Source of the DNA: Actinobaculum sp. 313 | GTDB lineage: Bacteria; Actinomycetota; Actinomycetes; Actinomycetales; Actinomycetaceae | DNA length: 64,000 bases | Direction of reading: 5' to 3' | Assembly: GCF_003073475.1 (NCBI RefSeq) | Contig: NZ_CP029033.1 | Span: 496,001 to 560,000, forward strand | Part shown: positions 27,680 through 37,613 of the stretch, piece after piece | How the letters are laid out: the number at the start of each line of letters is the position of its first letter | Numbering within the stretch: position 1 is the stretch's first letter | Notes under the pieces: generated by a model | The model's input: only the letters and a program-made list of their open reading frames with translations | What the model was told of the DNA's origin: nothing | Databases searched by the model: none | Program-made: the position numbers and the translations under genes

Positions 27680-28570
27680 CTAGATCAACCCGAGTTGTTG
27701 AAAACCGTAGGCCAATCCGTCGTCGTCAATACCGGGCACGATCATGTCGGCCGCATCCTTCACGCTCTCGGTACTATTGCCCATTGCGACTGCGGTATCG
27801 ACAGCGTCGAATACGGCGAGGTCGTTCGGGGAGTCGCCAAACATAATTGCATCACGCGCATTTACCCCGAGGTGTTCTGCGGCTTCCTGTAGACCGGTGG
27901 CTTTGGTGACCCCGTTTATCAGAATTTCCCCGGCCAGGCCCGACTCTCCTTCCACGGAGCCGGTGAGTGCGATGTATCGACCATCATAGGGCGCAACGGT
28001 TTCATTCGGATGGAGCGGATTATCGTCCGGGATGAGGAAGGTTCCCTTCGACGCACTTTGCGGCGGACCGCTGCGCAAGAAGGGAGAAATACGGGCGGCG
28101 TAGGCACTCCAGTCGGAATCCGCTGTATCGGCCGAGCACGCCGCACCCGCATCGGTACCGGGTGTATCCGCATCGGCGTCGGCCTGATGTGCATCCGAAT
28201 CGCGTTTCTCCGCAAACGCGGCGAGGAAGTCGGCGCTCGGGTAAAAGTCCGTGGGCGTCTGCCACAGCCACTGCACGCCGAGCGCGTCGAAACGTTGGCT
28301 CATATGCTGAACGTCGGCGGTCGGCATGCGATGGTCGGCAACGACGACGTCGCCTACGCGCACCCACGCACCGCTACCCCCAATCATTCCGCTGAACCCG
28401 AGATCCCAGATCCACGGGTAAATCTCCGGCAGAGACCTTCCGGTGCACAGTAGCAGTGTGTGCCCGGCGGCCGCTGCCGAAGAGAGAACCCTGCGGGCGG
28501 AATCCGGCACTTGTTGCCGCGAATTAATCAGAGTGCCGTCAACGTCGACGAGGATCAAGCGCTTGCTCAC
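27680..28570 (-). CDS. HAD-superfamily sugar-phosphatase-like hydrolase (Cof type)
   Basis: A protein of 296 residues. Motif I DVDGTL has the nucleophile Asp9 and acid/base Asp11. Motif II is in LLCTGRS, motif III lysine in VTKATGL, and motif IV is FGDSPNDLAVF. The C2-type cap lies in the middle, as in Cof/YidA phosphatases that act on phosphorylated sugars or flavin precursors. An unusual acidic insertion of ~30 residues (ADADTPGTDAGAACSADTAD) interrupts the cap. No operon partner. Confidence 0.88.
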   Translation of the reverse strand: MSKRLILVDVDGTLINSRQQVPDSARRVLSSAAAAGHTLLLCTGRSLPEIYPWIWDLGFSGMIGGSGAWVRVGDVVVADHRMPTADVQHMSQRFDALGVQWLWQTPTDFYPSADFLAAFAEKRDSDAHQADADADTPGTDAGAACSADTADSDWSAYAARISPFLRSGPPQSASKGTFLIPDDNPLHPNETVAPYDGRYIALTGSVEGESGLAGEILINGVTKATGLQEAAEHLGVNARDAIMFGDSPNDLAVFDAVDTAVAMGNSTESVKDAADMIVPGIDDDGLAYGFQQLGLI

Positions 28571-28934
28571 TGTTTCAGAATACCCGGTGGGATGCGAGAT
28601 ACGAAATGTCTGTTATAAGGTGTAGGTGCCACTGCCAGATGTGGCGAGAGGATACGTGATGAGACTAGCGGGTGCAGCTTTAGGAGGTGGAATGGCGCAA
28701 GCGCGTGGCGAGATTCGGCGGGCGGTGCGGTGTGATGGCGGGCTATACTTCGGTAGCATTTCGGGAGCAATCCACTGTGACCGAATCCTCGTACTGTTAG
28801 AATCCGTGGAAGACAGCTGCAAACGCTGCGGGCAGTTATAAGCGCTGCGGGCAGTTCAGAACCGCGGGACCAGTGGACTGGTAGGTAGGAACGGCTAAAG
28901 GGCTTGCTGTGGTGACAAGAAAGGACACGCCGCG
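28571..28934. other. 364-bp gap, no supported gene
   Basis: An AGGAGGTGG word near 28682 precedes ATG 28692 and a 49-residue frame (MAQARGEIRRAVRC...). Nothing recognisable is encoded, and codon composition is not convincing, so no gene is called. The gap separates divergent HAD and hydrolase genes and must hold both promoters. Confidence 0.5.
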
Positions 28935-29615
28935 ATGACAACAGAGCATGGACAGAGCAACCGTACCGTTGTTTTTCTGCACGGCATGGGGGAGGGGCCG
29001 GAGGCTTGGGATGCGCAGGCGGCTGCGCTGCCCGCAGGTTTCACCGGATTGGCACTCCCGGTTTTCGGAACCCGGGACGCCGATATGCTCGATTTTACGC
29101 TTTCCGGTGCGGTGAGAGCACTTGTGGCGGATCTGGATCAACGCGGCCTCGACGTTGTGGATGTGTGTGGACTCTCGCTTGGCGCAATGGTGGCCACCCA
29201 ATTTGCGATTGACCACCCACAACGGGTGCGGTCGTTGGTACTTTCCGGTAGTCAGACGCGTCCAAACCCGATTCTCATGAAGCTTCAGAATGCACTGATC
29301 CGCGTCGCCGGTGGTCAGATTGCGCCGGAGGGTATGAGTAAGGCACGCCTGCGGCAGATTGTGCATGAACTGGCGCGGATCGACACGCGGGAGGCAGTCA
29401 CTACCCTCAGCGCTCCGACCCTGATTATGTGTGGTACACGTGATCGTCCAAACCTCCCGGCGTCGCGCTTGCTGGCGCGGCTGATTCCGGGGGCACAACT
29501 GCAGATCGTGCCAGGGGCGGTCCATGTGTGGAACACGCAGAAACCAGAGGAATTCTCCCGGCGGATCAACGAGTTTTTCGTCGACGCGATACCAACGAGT
29601 GCCGGTGAAGCCTGA
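28935..29615 (+). CDS. Alpha/beta-hydrolase
   Basis: A protein of 226 residues. FLHGMGEGPEAW supplies the oxyanion-hole HGxG, CGLSLGAMVA is the nucleophile elbow (GxSxG with Ser), the acid is likely the Asp in CGTRDRPN, and the His lies in VPGAVHVWN. This is a complete small esterase/lipase-like hydrolase with minimal cap. Substrate unknown. Monocistronic. Confidence 0.85.
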   Translation: MTTEHGQSNRTVVFLHGMGEGPEAWDAQAAALPAGFTGLALPVFGTRDADMLDFTLSGAVRALVADLDQRGLDVVDVCGLSLGAMVATQFAIDHPQRVRSLVLSGSQTRPNPILMKLQNALIRVAGGQIAPEGMSKARLRQIVHELARIDTREAVTTLSAPTLIMCGTRDRPNLPASRLLARLIPGAQLQIVPGAVHVWNTQKPEEFSRRINEFFVDAIPTSAGEA

Positions 29616-29649
29616 GGGCGGGCTGATAGCTGTGACGCGCTCTGATACT

Positions 29650-29755
29650 GCCAGTACCAGGGTCCTGACGCGCCAACGCGAGAGTTCCAACGCGCCAGCA
29701 CGAGAACTCTGCCAGCACGAGAGCTCTAGCGTGCCGACACGAGGCTCTGGCACTG
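29650..29755. repeat. Degenerate repeat with CACGAGAGCTCT core
   Basis: Four to five imperfect copies of a ~17-22 bp unit (CCAGCACGAGAACTCTG-like) fill the gap between the hydrolase and the convergent MoaB/Mog gene. Confidence 0.6.
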
Positions 29756-29768
29756 CGGAAGGCGCTGG

Positions 29769-30467
29769 CTACGAATGATCTTGGTCGTCCAACTGCTCGA
29801 AGATATGTGGCAACAGGGGGCAGATCACCCCGAGTGCGTCCTTCACCCCGCCACGTGATCCGGGGGAGTTGACGATCAACACCCCGTACACCCCGCGCTC
29901 GGTGATTCCTACGATTCCCCGCGATAGCGAGGATAGCGGTGTCTTTGCCAGGCCGACGTCGCGAATCTGCTGCGTGAGTCCGTCCATGCGCACGCTGATG
30001 AACTCCGCGCTGACCTCCGGAGTAATATCGCCCGGTCCGACTCCCGTACCTCCCACAGTGACGATGATGCGCGCGCCGGAAGCAATCGCATCCCGCAACG
30101 CCGCGCGCAGCTCGAGCGGGTCCTCTGCCACATGCTGTGGTGTTTTGGTATGCACTCGGCTCTGTTCCAAAATGCCCACGGCGAGGGGGCCGACCGTGTC
30201 CTCGCGCGTCCCGTTGACGATCTCCGTGGACACGACGACGGCGCCCGGCAGGTCACGGTCCATGGCGTGGGCTTGACGATGCTCCGATTTGCCGCTGAGT
30301 TCTGCGGCATGGTCGCGACCGGGCCGACCCTCGTTCCGGGAAGCCTCAGTCGGCGATGACGTGACATACGACGACAAGGCGTGCCGATCTGTGCCCAGGG
30401 AACCCTCCGCCTCCCTCCCGGTACTCGCTGCCGCTTCCCGGCCGGCGTCATTGTTGCCTCTCATCAT
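29769..30467 (-). CDS. Molybdopterin adenylyltransferase-like protein (MoaB/MogA family)
   Basis: A protein of 232 residues. The MoCF-binding domain is complete: AVVVSTEIVNGTREDTVGPL, the molybdopterin-binding IVTVGGTGVGPGDITPE, and NSPGSRGGVKDAL. The family usually has ~160-180 residues; here the first ~70 are hydrophilic, so a start inside (for example near MDRDLPGAVVV) is possible. It transfers AMP to molybdopterin during cofactor synthesis. Its place beside narKGHJI and mod genes fits supply of cofactor to nitrate reductase. Confidence 0.87.
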   Translation of the reverse strand: MMRGNNDAGREAAASTGREAEGSLGTDRHALSSYVTSSPTEASRNEGRPGRDHAAELSGKSEHRQAHAMDRDLPGAVVVSTEIVNGTREDTVGPLAVGILEQSRVHTKTPQHVAEDPLELRAALRDAIASGARIIVTVGGTGVGPGDITPEVSAEFISVRMDGLTQQIRDVGLAKTPLSSLSRGIVGITERGVYGVLIVNSPGSRGGVKDALGVICPLLPHIFEQLDDQDHS

Positions 30468-30975
30468 GCTCTCCTGGCGCTATTGCGAATTTGCTAACAA
30501 AAGTCTTACGTAAAAACGCGGGAATTGCGGCCGAATATGCCGCGTGCGGCGATTTTTGCCCGTAGCCTGATAGTAGCAAAAGCACGGTCGGTGGCGTGAA
30601 AAATTGACTCGGTTGAACTGCCTCTGTTGGTTTGTTCAGGCGGAACCGGTACGGCTGCCGTACTGTGCCATTGGTCTGTATGACTCGAACGGTGGTTTGT
30701 ACTGACTAAGTGCAGGCCGCTCGCTCGGTGCGCAGGTCCGAGTAGGCCGCATTTGTGCCCCACCTTGGACCGAACAGACCGAGCTTCTGAGCGGGACGAA
30801 CTTGCGGTCCGCGCTGATTGCGCGGATGGCCGGAGCGGCCCTCGCGAACCGCCCTGCCTGCCTGGCTGGGTATCGGCCGACATCAATCTAATACGGGCTG
30901 TGACACTGCTAGACAAAGGTGCTGGTTCACGGCTCGACGTCGTGAGAATCAACGTCGTCACAGTAAGGAAACCAC
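30468..30975. promoter_or_regulatory. 508-bp divergent control region upstream of narK
   Basis: This long gene-free stretch separates the MoaB/Mog gene from the nar operon and must contain the nar promoter. An AT-richer segment (about 30485-30620) is candidate promoter DNA. AAGGAAA at 30965-30971 is the narK ribosome site. I could not identify a convincing Fnr/Crp, NarL or ArnR site by eye. Confidence 0.5.
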
Positions 30976-32340
30976 GTGAGTAAGCACAACCCTGAGGAAT
31001 CCACTACGGAATCCACCAGTTTGCATACAGAAGGCTACCTGCTCGTCGGCTGGGATCCGGAGAACCCAGACCGGTGGAGTTCGAAGACGGCTTGGACCAC
31101 CCTTGTCATCTCCACCTTCTCGCTGGTGATTGGCTTTTGCGTCTGGTTCCTCGTCTCGGCGCTGGCCTCAAAACTGAACGACATCGGCTTCAACCTCACC
31201 AGCGGACAGCTCTACTGGCTTGCCGCCATGCCCGGCCTCTCGGGCGGCCTTCTCCGGCTGGTCTTCATGTTCCTCCCGCCGATGATCGGCACCCGGCGCC
31301 TCATCGGCTACTCGTCACTGCTCTACACCATCCCCATGTTCGGATGGTTCTTCGCCGTGCAGAACACCTCGACCTCCTTCGGGGTACTTATGCTTCTCGC
31401 CTTCCTCTGTGGTGTTGGCGGAGGTACTTTCTCCGGCTACATGCCCTCCACCGGGTACTTCTTCCCGAAGCGGCTCTCCGGAACGGCTCTCAACCTCCAG
31501 GCCGGCATCGGTAATCTCGGTATGTCCATCATCCAGATCGCCGGACCGTGGCTGATGGGCTTCGGACTCTTCGGCATCACTTTCATCGCTCCGGAGAACA
31601 GTGGCGGAGAATCACTCTGGGTGCACAATGCGGCGATCTTCTTCGTACCCTGGGCGCTGGTGGCGGCGGCCCTCGCCTTCACCTTGCTTAAAGATGTGCC
31701 GATCAAGGCCAACTTCCGCCAGCAGATCGATATCTTCGGAAACCCGAACACCTGGTTCATGACGCTGCTGTACATCATGACCTTCGGCATCTTCTCCGGC
31801 TTCTCCGCCCAGTTCGCCCTGCTGATTAACAATAACTATGGCTCCGCCTCCCAGCTCGCGGAGGCGGGCTTCGCCAATTTGCCGCAGGGGGTGACCTACG
31901 CCTTCCTCGGCCCGTTGATCGGCTCGATTGTCCGTGTACTGTGGGGGCCGCTCTGTGACCGATTCGGAGGTGCCATCTGGACCTTCGTCTCCGGCGTCGG
32001 AATGGCGGCAACGTTGGCCACCTGCGCCTTCTTCCTTGATCCCTCCTCTCCGGACGACTTCACCGGATTCCTGTGGGGAATGCTCGTGATGTTCTTCTTT
32101 GCGGGCATCGGCAATGCCGGCACCTTCAAACAGATGCCAATGATCATGCCGAAACGGCAAGCCGGCGGCGCGATCGGTTTCACGGCAGCCATCGCGGCCT
32201 TCGGTCCCTTCCTGGTAGGTGTGGCACTGTCCGCCATGAGCGCCCGCACCTGGTTCATTGTCTGCGCCTCGTACTGCGTGGCTTGCGCATTGCTGTGCTG
32301 GATGCAGTACGCCCGCCGCAGGGCACCCTTCCCGGGATAA
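30976..32340 (+). CDS. narK: Nitrate/nitrite transporter of the major facilitator superfamily
   Basis: A protein of 454 residues from GTG 30976, with twelve hydrophobic segments. It opens WDPENPDRWSSKTAWTTLVI, typical of actinobacterial NarK. The two nitrate-signature Gly-rich helices are visible as FLCGVGGGTFSGYMPSTGYF and, in the second half, FFFAGIGNAGTFKQMP; an Arg in GGLLRLVFMF fits the substrate-binding arginine. It should bring in nitrate and export nitrite for the downstream reductase. First gene of narKGHJI; narG follows after 36 bp. Confidence 0.93.
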   Translation: MSKHNPEESTTESTSLHTEGYLLVGWDPENPDRWSSKTAWTTLVISTFSLVIGFCVWFLVSALASKLNDIGFNLTSGQLYWLAAMPGLSGGLLRLVFMFLPPMIGTRRLIGYSSLLYTIPMFGWFFAVQNTSTSFGVLMLLAFLCGVGGGTFSGYMPSTGYFFPKRLSGTALNLQAGIGNLGMSIIQIAGPWLMGFGLFGITFIAPENSGGESLWVHNAAIFFVPWALVAAALAFTLLKDVPIKANFRQQIDIFGNPNTWFMTLLYIMTFGIFSGFSAQFALLINNNYGSASQLAEAGFANLPQGVTYAFLGPLIGSIVRVLWGPLCDRFGGAIWTFVSGVGMAATLATCAFFLDPSSPDDFTGFLWGMLVMFFFAGIGNAGTFKQMPMIMPKRQAGGAIGFTAAIAAFGPFLVGVALSAMSARTWFIVCASYCVACALLCWMQYARRRAPFPG

Positions 32341-32376
32341 GCACCTATTCATCACACCAGCGGAAAGGAGTTTCAC

Positions 32377-35300
32377 ATGGCAACCACAGGCAATGCGGCC
32401 GGTCCGAAGGACTCATCACTGTTCTCGTTTGGTGCACATCTGCGCCGCGGCGAGGTATCCGCCGATGCCCGGCAGATCTTCCTGACGGGCGGGCGGGAAG
32501 CCGACGTGTTCTACCGGCAACGCTTCAGCTATGACAAAGTCGTTCATTCTACGCACGGCGTGAACTGTACTGGATCATGTTCGTGGAAGGTGTACGTGAA
32601 AGACGGCATGATCACCTGGGAGTCCCAGGTCACCGACTATCCGACGACGGGGCCGGATATGCCGGAATACGAGCCGCGCGGTTGCCCGCGCGGGGCGGCC
32701 TTCTCCTGGTACGAGTACTCGCCGACCCGTATCCGCCACCCGTATGTGCGCGGCGTACTCCTCGACGCGTATCGTGCGGCGAAGGCCGTTCATGGCGGCG
32801 ACCCCGTGGAGGCGTGGCATGCCGTCATCTCCGATCCGCAGGTTTGCCACGCCTTTAAGAGTGCTCGCGGCAAGGGCGGCATGGTCCGGACCAGTTGGCA
32901 GGAGGCCACCGAAATAGTTGCGGCGGCGACGACGTCGACCATCAAAGACTACGGCCCGGACCGCCTGGCCGGCTTCACCGTAATCCCGGCCATGTCGCAG
33001 GTTTCTTACGGTGCGGGAGCACGCTTCCTCGAACTGCTGGGCGGAACCATGCTCTCCTTCTACGACTGGTATGCGGACCTGCCTCCGGCGTCGCCGCAGG
33101 TATTCGGCGACCAAACGGATGTGCCGGAGGCGGGTGACTGGTTCAACGCCGACTACCTCATCATGTGGGGATCGAATGTGCCGCTGACGCGAACCCCCGA
33201 TGCCCATTTCATGGCGGAGGCCCGCTACCACGGGCAAAAAGTCGTGGTCTGCTCGCCGGACTTCGCCGACAACACTAAGTTCGCCGACGAATGGTTGCGG
33301 GTTGCGCCCGGCACCGACGCGGCCCTCGCTCTGGCCATGGGCCACGTGATTCTCTCTGAATTCCACCTTGACCGCAAAGAGCCCTTCTTCCTCGACTACA
33401 TGAAGAAGAACACCGACTCTCCCTTCCTCGTCACTTTGGTGAGGGAGGAGGACGGCACCTACACTCCGGGTAAGTTCCTTACCGCCTCCGATGTAGGTGG
33501 GGCATTGGCGCAGACCCCGTACGCGGATTTCCGGCTCCTCGTACTGGATGAAGACGGCGCCGTCAAGGACCCGGGAGGCACAATCGCTGATCGGTATGGT
33601 GATGCGGGCGCTGGCAAATGGAACCTGCGCATGGACGGCGTTAACCCGGTCATGTCGTTGTACTCCGAGGGTTGCCGGAGCGCGGAGATCTCCCTGCCTC
33701 GTTTCGACCTTCCCGGGCAGCCCGGTGACGGACCGATCGGCACCGGTGTTGTGCGCCGTGGTGTTCCCGTGCGCGAAGTGGCCGGGCAGCTCGTCACCAC
33801 CGTGTACGACCTGCTGCTTGCGCAGTACGCGGTGGCCCGCCCGGGCCTGCCGGGTCAGTGGCCAACCGGCTACGACGACGCCGCGACACCGGGCACGCCG
33901 GCATGGCAGGAGGAGCTTACCGGCGTACCCGCCGCGGCAGCCGAGCGCGTGGGCCGCGAATTTGCCCAGAATGCACTGGATTCCGGCGGCTGTTCACAGG
34001 TCATTATGGGAGCGGGCATTAATCACTACTTCCACGCTGACGTGATTTACCGGGCGATTCTGGCACTGACATCGATGTGTGCCACGCAAGGGGTAAACGG
34101 CGGAGGATGGGCGCACTACGTGGGGCAGGAGAAGGTGCGCCCAATTACCGGGTGGACGCAGTACGCCTTCGCGCTGGACTGGGCACGGCCCGCGCGGCAG
34201 ATGATCACCACCGGCTTCTGGTACATCCTCACGGATCAGTGGCGCTATGACGGCGCCTCCGCCAAGCGCCTCTCGTCCCCGCTGTCCAAGGGATCACTGG
34301 ATGGGATGAGCCTGGCCGATACCCTGGTGGAGTCCATTCAGCGCGGCTGGATGCCCGGTTTTCCACAGTTTGATCGCTCGTCGTTACAGTTGGGTGATGA
34401 TGCGAAGGCGGCCGGTATGGCTCCCGGCGACTACATTGCGCAGGAACTTGCCGCCGGGCGGCTGCACTTCGCCGTTGAAGATCCGGATGCCAATGAGAAC
34501 CAGACCAAGGTGCTGTTCAACTGGCGCACCAACCTGCTCGGTTCTTCGGCTAAGGGCACGGAGTTTTTCCTACGGCATATGCTGGGGGCGGATAACGACG
34601 TGCAAGCCTCCGAGCTGCCACCGGAGCGCCGCCCCAGCAAAATGGTGTGGCGAGAGGAAGGCACACGCGGCAAACTCGACCTCATGGTGACGGCTGACTT
34701 CCGTAACACCTCGACGACGCTGCATTCCGACGTCGTCCTCCCGGCGGCTACCTGGTACGAGAAGCACGACCTCTCCTCCACCGACATGCACCCCTTCGTA
34801 CACACCTTCAACCCGGCGATTCAGCCGCCATGGGATGCACGGACGGATTTCGAACTTTTCCAGGAGCTGGCCGATCTGGTTTCGCAGCTGGGTGCCAAGC
34901 ATTTGGGCGTGCGCACCGATATTGTGGCCAGCCCACTTACGCACGATACGCCGGATGAGCTCAACGGGGCGCACGGAATCGTGGGGCCACGGGAGAAAGT
35001 CGGGTGGGTTCCCGGCATCACAATGCCGAAAATTATCCCGGTGGAGCGCGACTACTCCAAGATTGCCGAGAAGTTCAATACGATTGGCCCGCTGCCGGAA
35101 AAGGCAGGCATGATTACCAAGGGCGTGGCCTTCAAACCCGACAAGCAAATTGAACAACTCAAGGCTCGCTTCGGTACCGCGCCCACCAGCGCCGGGGAGC
35201 GCCCGCTTGTGGACACCGCCAAGAAGGCGGTGGAAATGATTCTCACGCTGTCGGGTACCACCAATGGAGCCGTCGCGGTTCAGGGCTGGAAACAACTGGA

Positions 35301-36093
35301 GAAGCGAGTGGGCACCGCGTTGGCCGATCTGGCCGCCGGGGACGAGGAGAAGCTCATCCGCTACGAGGATATTGAACGCCGTCCGGTAGGGGTTATTACC
35401 TCTCCGGAATGGTCCGGATCGGAGCACGGTGGACGGCGCTACACCGCCTTCGCCGTAAACAGAGAACGCTCCAAGCCATGGCACACGCTCTCTGGGCGTA
35501 TGCATTACTTCCTCGACCACGATTGGATGCGCGATTCGGGCGAGCAGCTGCCCACCTTCCGCCCGCCGCTCGATCTACTCCATCTGTACGGCGAAGCCGC
35601 GCCCGGCACAGTGTTGGAGGACGGCCGTGGACAGGTGGAAGTGGCGGTGCGCTACCTGACCGTGCACAACAAATGGGCTATCCACTCGCAGTATTACGAC
35701 AATCTGCACATGCTGACTCTGGGCCGGGGTGGCCAGACGGTGTGGATGAGCCCGCAGGATGCGGAAAAGGTTGGGGTTCGTGATAATGAGTGGATCGAGG
35801 TGCATAACCGCAACGGCGTGGTCACGGCCCGTGCCGTTGTGTCGCATCGCATCCCGGAAGGGACCGTCTTGATGCATCACGCGCAGGAGCGCACTATGAA
35901 CACCCCGCTGAATGAATCCACCGGTAAACGCGGCGGTATTCATAATTCGCTTACGCGCATCCTCATTAAACCCACCCATGTGCTAGGTGGTTACGGCCAC
36001 TTCACCTATGCATTCAACTACATCGGACCGACGGGCAACCAGCGCGATGAAGTGGCGCTTATCCGCCGTCGTAGCCAGGAGGTGCAGTTCTGA
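32377..36093 (+). CDS. narG: Respiratory nitrate reductase catalytic subunit
   Basis: A protein of 1238 residues, normal for NarG. ATG 32377 follows AAAGGAG. The N-terminal FS0 iron-sulfur motif is complete with NarG spacing: His60, Cys64, Cys68 and Cys103 (H-x3-C-x3-C-x34-C). The molybdenum-ligand region is FYDWYADLPPASPQ. Further bis-MGD-binding signatures include WGSNVPLTRTPDAH and, near the end, HSQYYDNLHMLTLGRGG. It reduces nitrate to nitrite on the cytoplasmic side of the membrane using quinol electrons passed through NarI and NarH. It needs molybdenum and the MoaB/Mog-dependent cofactor. Intact. Confidence 0.97.
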   Translation: MATTGNAAGPKDSSLFSFGAHLRRGEVSADARQIFLTGGREADVFYRQRFSYDKVVHSTHGVNCTGSCSWKVYVKDGMITWESQVTDYPTTGPDMPEYEPRGCPRGAAFSWYEYSPTRIRHPYVRGVLLDAYRAAKAVHGGDPVEAWHAVISDPQVCHAFKSARGKGGMVRTSWQEATEIVAAATTSTIKDYGPDRLAGFTVIPAMSQVSYGAGARFLELLGGTMLSFYDWYADLPPASPQVFGDQTDVPEAGDWFNADYLIMWGSNVPLTRTPDAHFMAEARYHGQKVVVCSPDFADNTKFADEWLRVAPGTDAALALAMGHVILSEFHLDRKEPFFLDYMKKNTDSPFLVTLVREEDGTYTPGKFLTASDVGGALAQTPYADFRLLVLDEDGAVKDPGGTIADRYGDAGAGKWNLRMDGVNPVMSLYSEGCRSAEISLPRFDLPGQPGDGPIGTGVVRRGVPVREVAGQLVTTVYDLLLAQYAVARPGLPGQWPTGYDDAATPGTPAWQEELTGVPAAAAERVGREFAQNALDSGGCSQVIMGAGINHYFHADVIYRAILALTSMCATQGVNGGGWAHYVGQEKVRPITGWTQYAFALDWARPARQMITTGFWYILTDQWRYDGASAKRLSSPLSKGSLDGMSLADTLVESIQRGWMPGFPQFDRSSLQLGDDAKAAGMAPGDYIAQELAAGRLHFAVEDPDANENQTKVLFNWRTNLLGSSAKGTEFFLRHMLGADNDVQASELPPERRPSKMVWREEGTRGKLDLMVTADFRNTSTTLHSDVVLPAATWYEKHDLSSTDMHPFVHTFNPAIQPPWDARTDFELFQELADLVSQLGAKHLGVRTDIVASPLTHDTPDELNGAHGIVGPREKVGWVPGITMPKIIPVERDYSKIAEKFNTIGPLPEKAGMITKGVAFKPDKQIEQLKARFGTAPTSAGERPLVDTAKKAVEMILTLSGTTNGAVAVQGWKQLEKRVGTALADLAAGDEEKLIRYEDIERRPVGVITSPEWSGSEHGGRRYTAFAVNRERSKPWHTLSGRMHYFLDHDWMRDSGEQLPTFRPPLDLLHLYGEAAPGTVLEDGRGQVEVAVRYLTVHNKWAIHSQYYDNLHMLTLGRGGQTVWMSPQDAEKVGVRDNEWIEVHNRNGVVTARAVVSHRIPEGTVLMHHAQERTMNTPLNESTGKRGGIHNSLTRILIKPTHVLGGYGHFTYAFNYIGPTGNQRDEVALIRRRSQEVQF

Positions 36094-37613
36094 TGAAAGT
36101 CATGGCACAGATCGCGATGGTGATGAACCTCGATAAATGCATCGGTTGCCACACCTGTTCGGTCACCTGCAAGCAGGCATGGACGAACCGTGAGGGCACC
36201 GAGTACATGTGGTTCAACAACGTGGAGACCCGGCCCGGCGTCGGCTATCCGAAGCGGTGGGAGGATCAGGAACACTATCGTGGCGGATGGCGCCGCACCG
36301 AGGATGGCAAGCTGGTTCCGCGCCAGGGTGGGCGGCTGCACCGGCTCTCGCAGATCTTCGCCAACCCGCGTATGCCGCAGCTCGACGCCTACTACGAGCC
36401 ATGGACCTACGAATACGACAAGCTGCTCTCCGCTCCGAAAGACGCGAAGGCGGTACCGGTTGCGCGTGCGAAATCGCAGATCTCGGGCAAATATATGGAT
36501 ACGCCGCAGTGGGGACCGAACTGGGACGACAACCTAGGTGGCTCATTGGAAACCATGCAGGACGATCCGGTGCTCGCAGCATCCGGGGCGACCATCAAGG
36601 CGGAGATCGAAAAGGCCTTCATGTTCTACCTGCCGCGCATCTGCGAACACTGCCTGAATCCCACCTGCGTGGCCTCCTGCCCCTCCGGTGCGATGTACAA
36701 GCGGTCCGAGGACGGCATCGTGTTAGTGGACGAGGACAAGTGCCGGGCATGGCGCATGTGCGTATCCGGTTGCCCGTACAAGAAGGTGTACTTCAATCAC
36801 CGCACCGGTAAGGCGGAGAAATGCCACCTGTGCTATCCGCGCATTGAGCTTGGTGAACCAACGGTGTGCTCGGAGACCTGCGTAGGGCGCATCCGCTATC
36901 TGGGCGTCTTGCTGTACGACGCCGAGCGGGTGGGGGAGGCCGCGGCTACGGAGGACGAGAAAGAACTCTACGAGGCACAGCGATCCATCCTGCTTGATCC
37001 ACACGATCCGGCTGTTATTGAAGGTGCGCTGCAAAACGGCGTGCCGCATTCGTATATTGAATCGGCGCAGCAGTCGCCGGTGTACGCGCTGATCCACGAC
37101 TACCAGGTGGCCCTGCCGCTACATCCTGAGTACCGCACGCTGCCCATGGTGTGGTATGTGCCGCCCCTCTCTCCGATTGTGGACGAAGTGACGGCCTCGG
37201 GTGCCGACGGCGAGGGCGCCAAGGTGCTGTTAACGGCCATTTCGCGTATGCGCATCCCGCTGGAGTATCTGGCTGGAATGTTCACCGCGGGCGACACCGT
37301 GCCCGTGGAACGCGTGTTGCGCCGCCTCGCATGTATGCGCTCCTATATGCGCGATATTCACCTGGGAGGCGAGGGGAATGAGGAGATTCCGGCCGCCGTG
37401 GGCATGACTGGCGAGCAGGTGGAACGCATGTATCGGCTGCTCGCCGTCGCCAAATATGACGACCGGTATGTCATTCCAACGACCCATCCCGAAATTGAAC
37501 GGTCGGCGGATGCCTTCAACTGCCCGCTGGATAGCGCGGGTGGGCCGGGTATGGGCGGCAGGCCCTTTTCCGGGCGCAAAGTATTCGTGGATCTTCTGCC
37601 CAGTAGGCCGTAA
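36093..37613 (+). CDS. narH: Respiratory nitrate reductase iron-sulfur subunit
   Basis: A protein of 506 residues starting at an ATG that shares one base with the narG stop; GGAGGTG at 36080 region lies about 9 bases ahead. Four cysteine groups are present: CIGCHTCSVTC (Cys16, 19, 22, 26), CEHCLNPTCVASC, CRAWRMCVSGC and CHLC plus CSETC. In the third group a Trp replaces the expected second Cys, the classic sign of the [3Fe-4S] centre of NarH. It relays electrons from NarI hemes to NarG. Confidence 0.97.
   Translation: MKVMAQIAMVMNLDKCIGCHTCSVTCKQAWTNREGTEYMWFNNVETRPGVGYPKRWEDQEHYRGGWRRTEDGKLVPRQGGRLHRLSQIFANPRMPQLDAYYEPWTYEYDKLLSAPKDAKAVPVARAKSQISGKYMDTPQWGPNWDDNLGGSLETMQDDPVLAASGATIKAEIEKAFMFYLPRICEHCLNPTCVASCPSGAMYKRSEDGIVLVDEDKCRAWRMCVSGCPYKKVYFNHRTGKAEKCHLCYPRIELGEPTVCSETCVGRIRYLGVLLYDAERVGEAAATEDEKELYEAQRSILLDPHDPAVIEGALQNGVPHSYIESAQQSPVYALIHDYQVALPLHPEYRTLPMVWYVPPLSPIVDEVTASGADGEGAKVLLTAISRMRIPLEYLAGMFTAGDTVPVERVLRRLACMRSYMRDIHLGGEGNEEIPAAVGMTGEQVERMYRLLAVAKYDDRYVIPTTHPEIERSADAFNCPLDSAGGPGMGGRPFSGRKVFVDLLPSRP

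Noticed and set aside
28692-28841. 49-residue frame behind an AGGAGGTGG word
   Set aside because: No similarity to anything known to me and no conserved feature; a chance ribosome-site match is sufficient.
30506-30961. Minus-strand 151-residue frame in the narK upstream region
   Set aside because: Composition rich in Ser/Arg/Thr without structure; the region is better explained as control DNA.
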